Shown here in pieces: positions 5,464-6,778 of a stretch of 6,778 nt of DNA; within the stretch, counting starts at the first letter, position 1; each line of letters begins with the position of its first letter. The stretch comes from Streptomyces violaceus (GTDB lineage: Bacteria > Actinomycetota > Actinomycetes > Streptomycetales > Streptomycetaceae): assembly GCA_000715635.1 (NCBI GenBank), contig KL569174.1, positions 2,691 to 9,468 on the forward strand, in the 5' to 3' direction. The notes beneath the pieces are model-generated. The model made no database searches, had not been told where the DNA came from, and saw only the letters and a program-made list of their open reading frames with translations. The position numbers and the translations under genes were made by a program.

Positions 5464-5496
5464 CGGCGGTCCGCCGGGTGGAAGCGGACGGTCCGC
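5464..5496. promoter_or_regulatory. Pair of 13-bp palindromes upstream of the FAD-protein gene
   Basis: Two perfect odd-length palindromes lie in the 160-bp gap upstream of the TTG start: CGGCGGTCCGCCG (5464-5476) and GCGGACGGTCCGC (5484-5496). Their centres are 20 bp apart, about two helical turns, and both contain CGGTCCGC. They sit roughly 33 to 65 bp upstream of the start, a plausible operator position. No regulator gene is in the window, and GC-rich DNA makes such palindromes commoner by chance. Confidence 0.35.
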
Positions 5497-5591
5497 CTCA
5501 TCATGCCGTCGCCGGGAGCGGGAACCGAGGCTCGTGGGGAAGGATTGACGCTCGCTGTGGGATGCGTCACTGACATCGCGGGACACGCCGG

Positions 5592-6757
5592 TCACAAAGG
5601 GGTGGAACGGGTGCGTTGCGGGGCAAGTTCGGAGTCCTGGAGCGTCGTCAGACGGGGGCCCGCCCCCTCCCGTGCCTTGGCCTGCTCGAGGCGCAGCCGG
5701 GCCGAACGGCCGCGCAGGGTCAGGGTCATGAGCTGGTTGCCGAACCAGGGGCCGCCCGTCTTGCGCCAGGTCACCGGCGGGCGGGGGAGGCGGCCGTGCC
5801 GGGCGAGGCAGCGTCCGAGGGTGCGCGCCACCGCGGTCCAGCCGATCCGGAAGCCCATCCGGATCGACAGCGGGACGGAGTTGTGGACGGGGGAGCAGAC
5901 GAGCTGCACCACCCGGGCGTCGGGCCCGCGGCCGGGCCACGAGGGCTCGGCGATGTAGGCGTGGTGCACATCCCCGGACAGCACGCACACCGTCGCGGGC
6001 GCGTCCCGCCCCGAGCCGGCCTCGGCGATCAGCTCCGCCAGCCCGGCGAAGGACTCGGGGAACGCCGACCAGTGCTCCAGGTCGGCGGCCCGTCGCACCT
6101 TCTCCCCGGCCCGCGCCCAGCGCTCGCCCCGTTCACCCCGGCACAGCGCCGCGTTCCAGCCCTCGGCGTCGTGCACCAGATGCGGCAGCAGCCAGGGCAG
6201 CGAGGTGCCGATGAGGAGGTGGTCGTATGCCTCGGGTGTGTCCCGTACCTGCTCGCGCAGCCAGGCCTCCTCGCCCGGGTCGAGCATCGCGCGGCTGTCC
6301 TCGGCGAGGACGCGGGCCGCCCGGCTGTCCACCATCAGGATGCGTACGCGCCCGAAGTCGCGCCGGTAGCTCCAGCGGGCCGTGGTCGCGTCCTCGTCGG
6401 CCCGGGCGGCGAAGGCGCGCAGCACGTCGGTGCCGTCGGGGACCTCGCGGACGCCCTCGTACACCGGATCGGCCGCCAGTTCCTCGAGGGACAGGTTGCC
6501 CAGGTGCTGGTGGACCCAGTACGACATCAGGCCGCTCAGCAGCCGCTCCTGCCACCAGTCGGTGGCCCGCATGTCGGTGAGCCAGGCGGCGGAGGTGTTC
6601 CAGTCGTCGATGACGTCGTGGTCGTCGAAGATCATGAAGCTGGGCACGGTGGACAGCAGCCAGCGGATGCGCGGGTCGAGCCACGACTCGTAGTAGAGGT
6701 GCGTGTATTCCTCGTAGTCCGCGACCCCGTTGCCCGGCGGTTCGTTCAGGTCGCGGT
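5592..6757 (-). CDS. PhoD-like alkaline phosphatase D family metallophosphatase, C-terminal part
   Basis: This is an open C-terminal fragment of 387 complete codons; the 5' end is lost where the genomic sequence gives way to adapter. It carries the metallophosphoesterase landmarks of the PhoD-like family: FDDHDVIDDW (fragment residues 43-52), with aspartate and histidine metal ligands; MVDSRAAR (about 141-148); and SGDVHHAYIAE (about 260-270), the C-terminal histidine-rich metal site. The family hydrolyses phosphomono- or diesters, but this subgroup's substrate is not established. Many relatives are exported; whether this one is cannot be judged without the N-terminus. The in-frame GTG at 6647 is not the start, because family-like sequence continues upstream of it (EEYTHLYYESWLDPRIRWLLST). 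Reading further meets a TAA inside the adapter. About 150 or more N-terminal residues are probably missing. The stop is 160 bp from the FAD-protein start. Confidence 0.85.
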
Positions 6758-6778
6758 CTGTCTCTTATACACATCTCT
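6758..6778. other. Nextera/Tn5 mosaic-end sequencing adapter (artefact)
   Basis: Bases 6758-6776 are CTGTCTCTTATACACATCT, the exact 19-bp synthetic Tn5 mosaic end used in Nextera tagmentation libraries, followed by two further bases. Natural Tn5 outside and inside ends differ from this hybrid sequence, so it is not a resident transposon. On the minus strand it generates the false peptide start MCIRDR. It marks a contig end where adapter was not trimmed. Confidence 0.97.

Noticed and set aside
3756..5576. A 606-codon open frame on the minus strand overlapping the FAD-protein gene in another frame
   Set aside because: Its translation is proline/arginine-rich low-complexity sequence typical of a shifted frame in high-GC DNA. 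The overlapping 646-residue frame has clear domain motifs and G/C-biased third positions.
5432..5591. A Pho box or terminator between the phosphatase and FAD-protein genes
   Set aside because: I found no GTTCACC-type direct repeats at the expected spacing and no strong stem-loop. Only weak partial complementarities near 5560-5580 are visible.
6133..6774. A minus-strand open frame beginning MCIRDR
   Set aside because: The first residues are translated Nextera adapter and the remainder is a shifted frame of the phosphatase gene.
6758..6778. A natural Tn5-type transposon end
   Set aside because: The sequence is the engineered mosaic end, not the natural outside or inside end, and no transposase or target duplication is present.

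Overview
This 6,778-base window looks like a stretch of a Streptomyces or closely related actinomycete chromosome. The DNA is very GC-rich, the third codon positions are strongly G/C, GTG and TTG starts are used, and the protein families are typical of that group. The right end carries a synthetic Nextera/Tn5 mosaic-end adapter (6758-6778). The window is therefore probably a short draft contig, and real genomic sequence stops at about 6757.

Layout from left to right: a 5' fragment of an unrecognised small protein on the minus strand (1-96), with a leaderless-type promoter in front of it; a ketopantoate reductase-family (PanE/ApbA) dehydrogenase on the minus strand (148-1053); a divergent DUF2277 small protein on the plus strand (1156-1404); and a DedA/VTT membrane protein on the minus strand (1422-2027), which converges on DUF2277 across a 14-bp tandem repeat. 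A 299-bp divergent intergenic region follows (2028-2326). Next come an exported Cu/Zn superoxide-dismutase-family protein on the plus strand (2327-2875), a strong shared terminator hairpin (2900-2935) and a convergent DoxX membrane protein on the minus strand (2958-3410). The right part holds a 646-residue FAD/NAD(P)-binding protein with a TTG start (3491-5431) and the C-terminal part of a PhoD-like metallophosphatase (5592 to 6757), both on the minus strand.

The genes do not form an obvious single pathway. The clearest functional theme is redox and the cell envelope: an exported SOD-like protein and a DoxX protein converge on one terminator, next to a flavin/nicotinamide-binding enzyme. The putative DoxX promoter overlaps a sequence resembling the actinomycete DtxR/DmdR iron box, lying across the 3' end of the FAD gene. 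I saw no CRISPR array, tRNA, rRNA, natural insertion sequence, toxin-antitoxin pair or recognisable defence system. The notable points are small-scale: the iron-box-like site, a LexA-like site on a leaderless promoter, paired palindromes upstream of the FAD gene, and the adapter artefact. I do not see convincing evidence for a new multi-gene system here.
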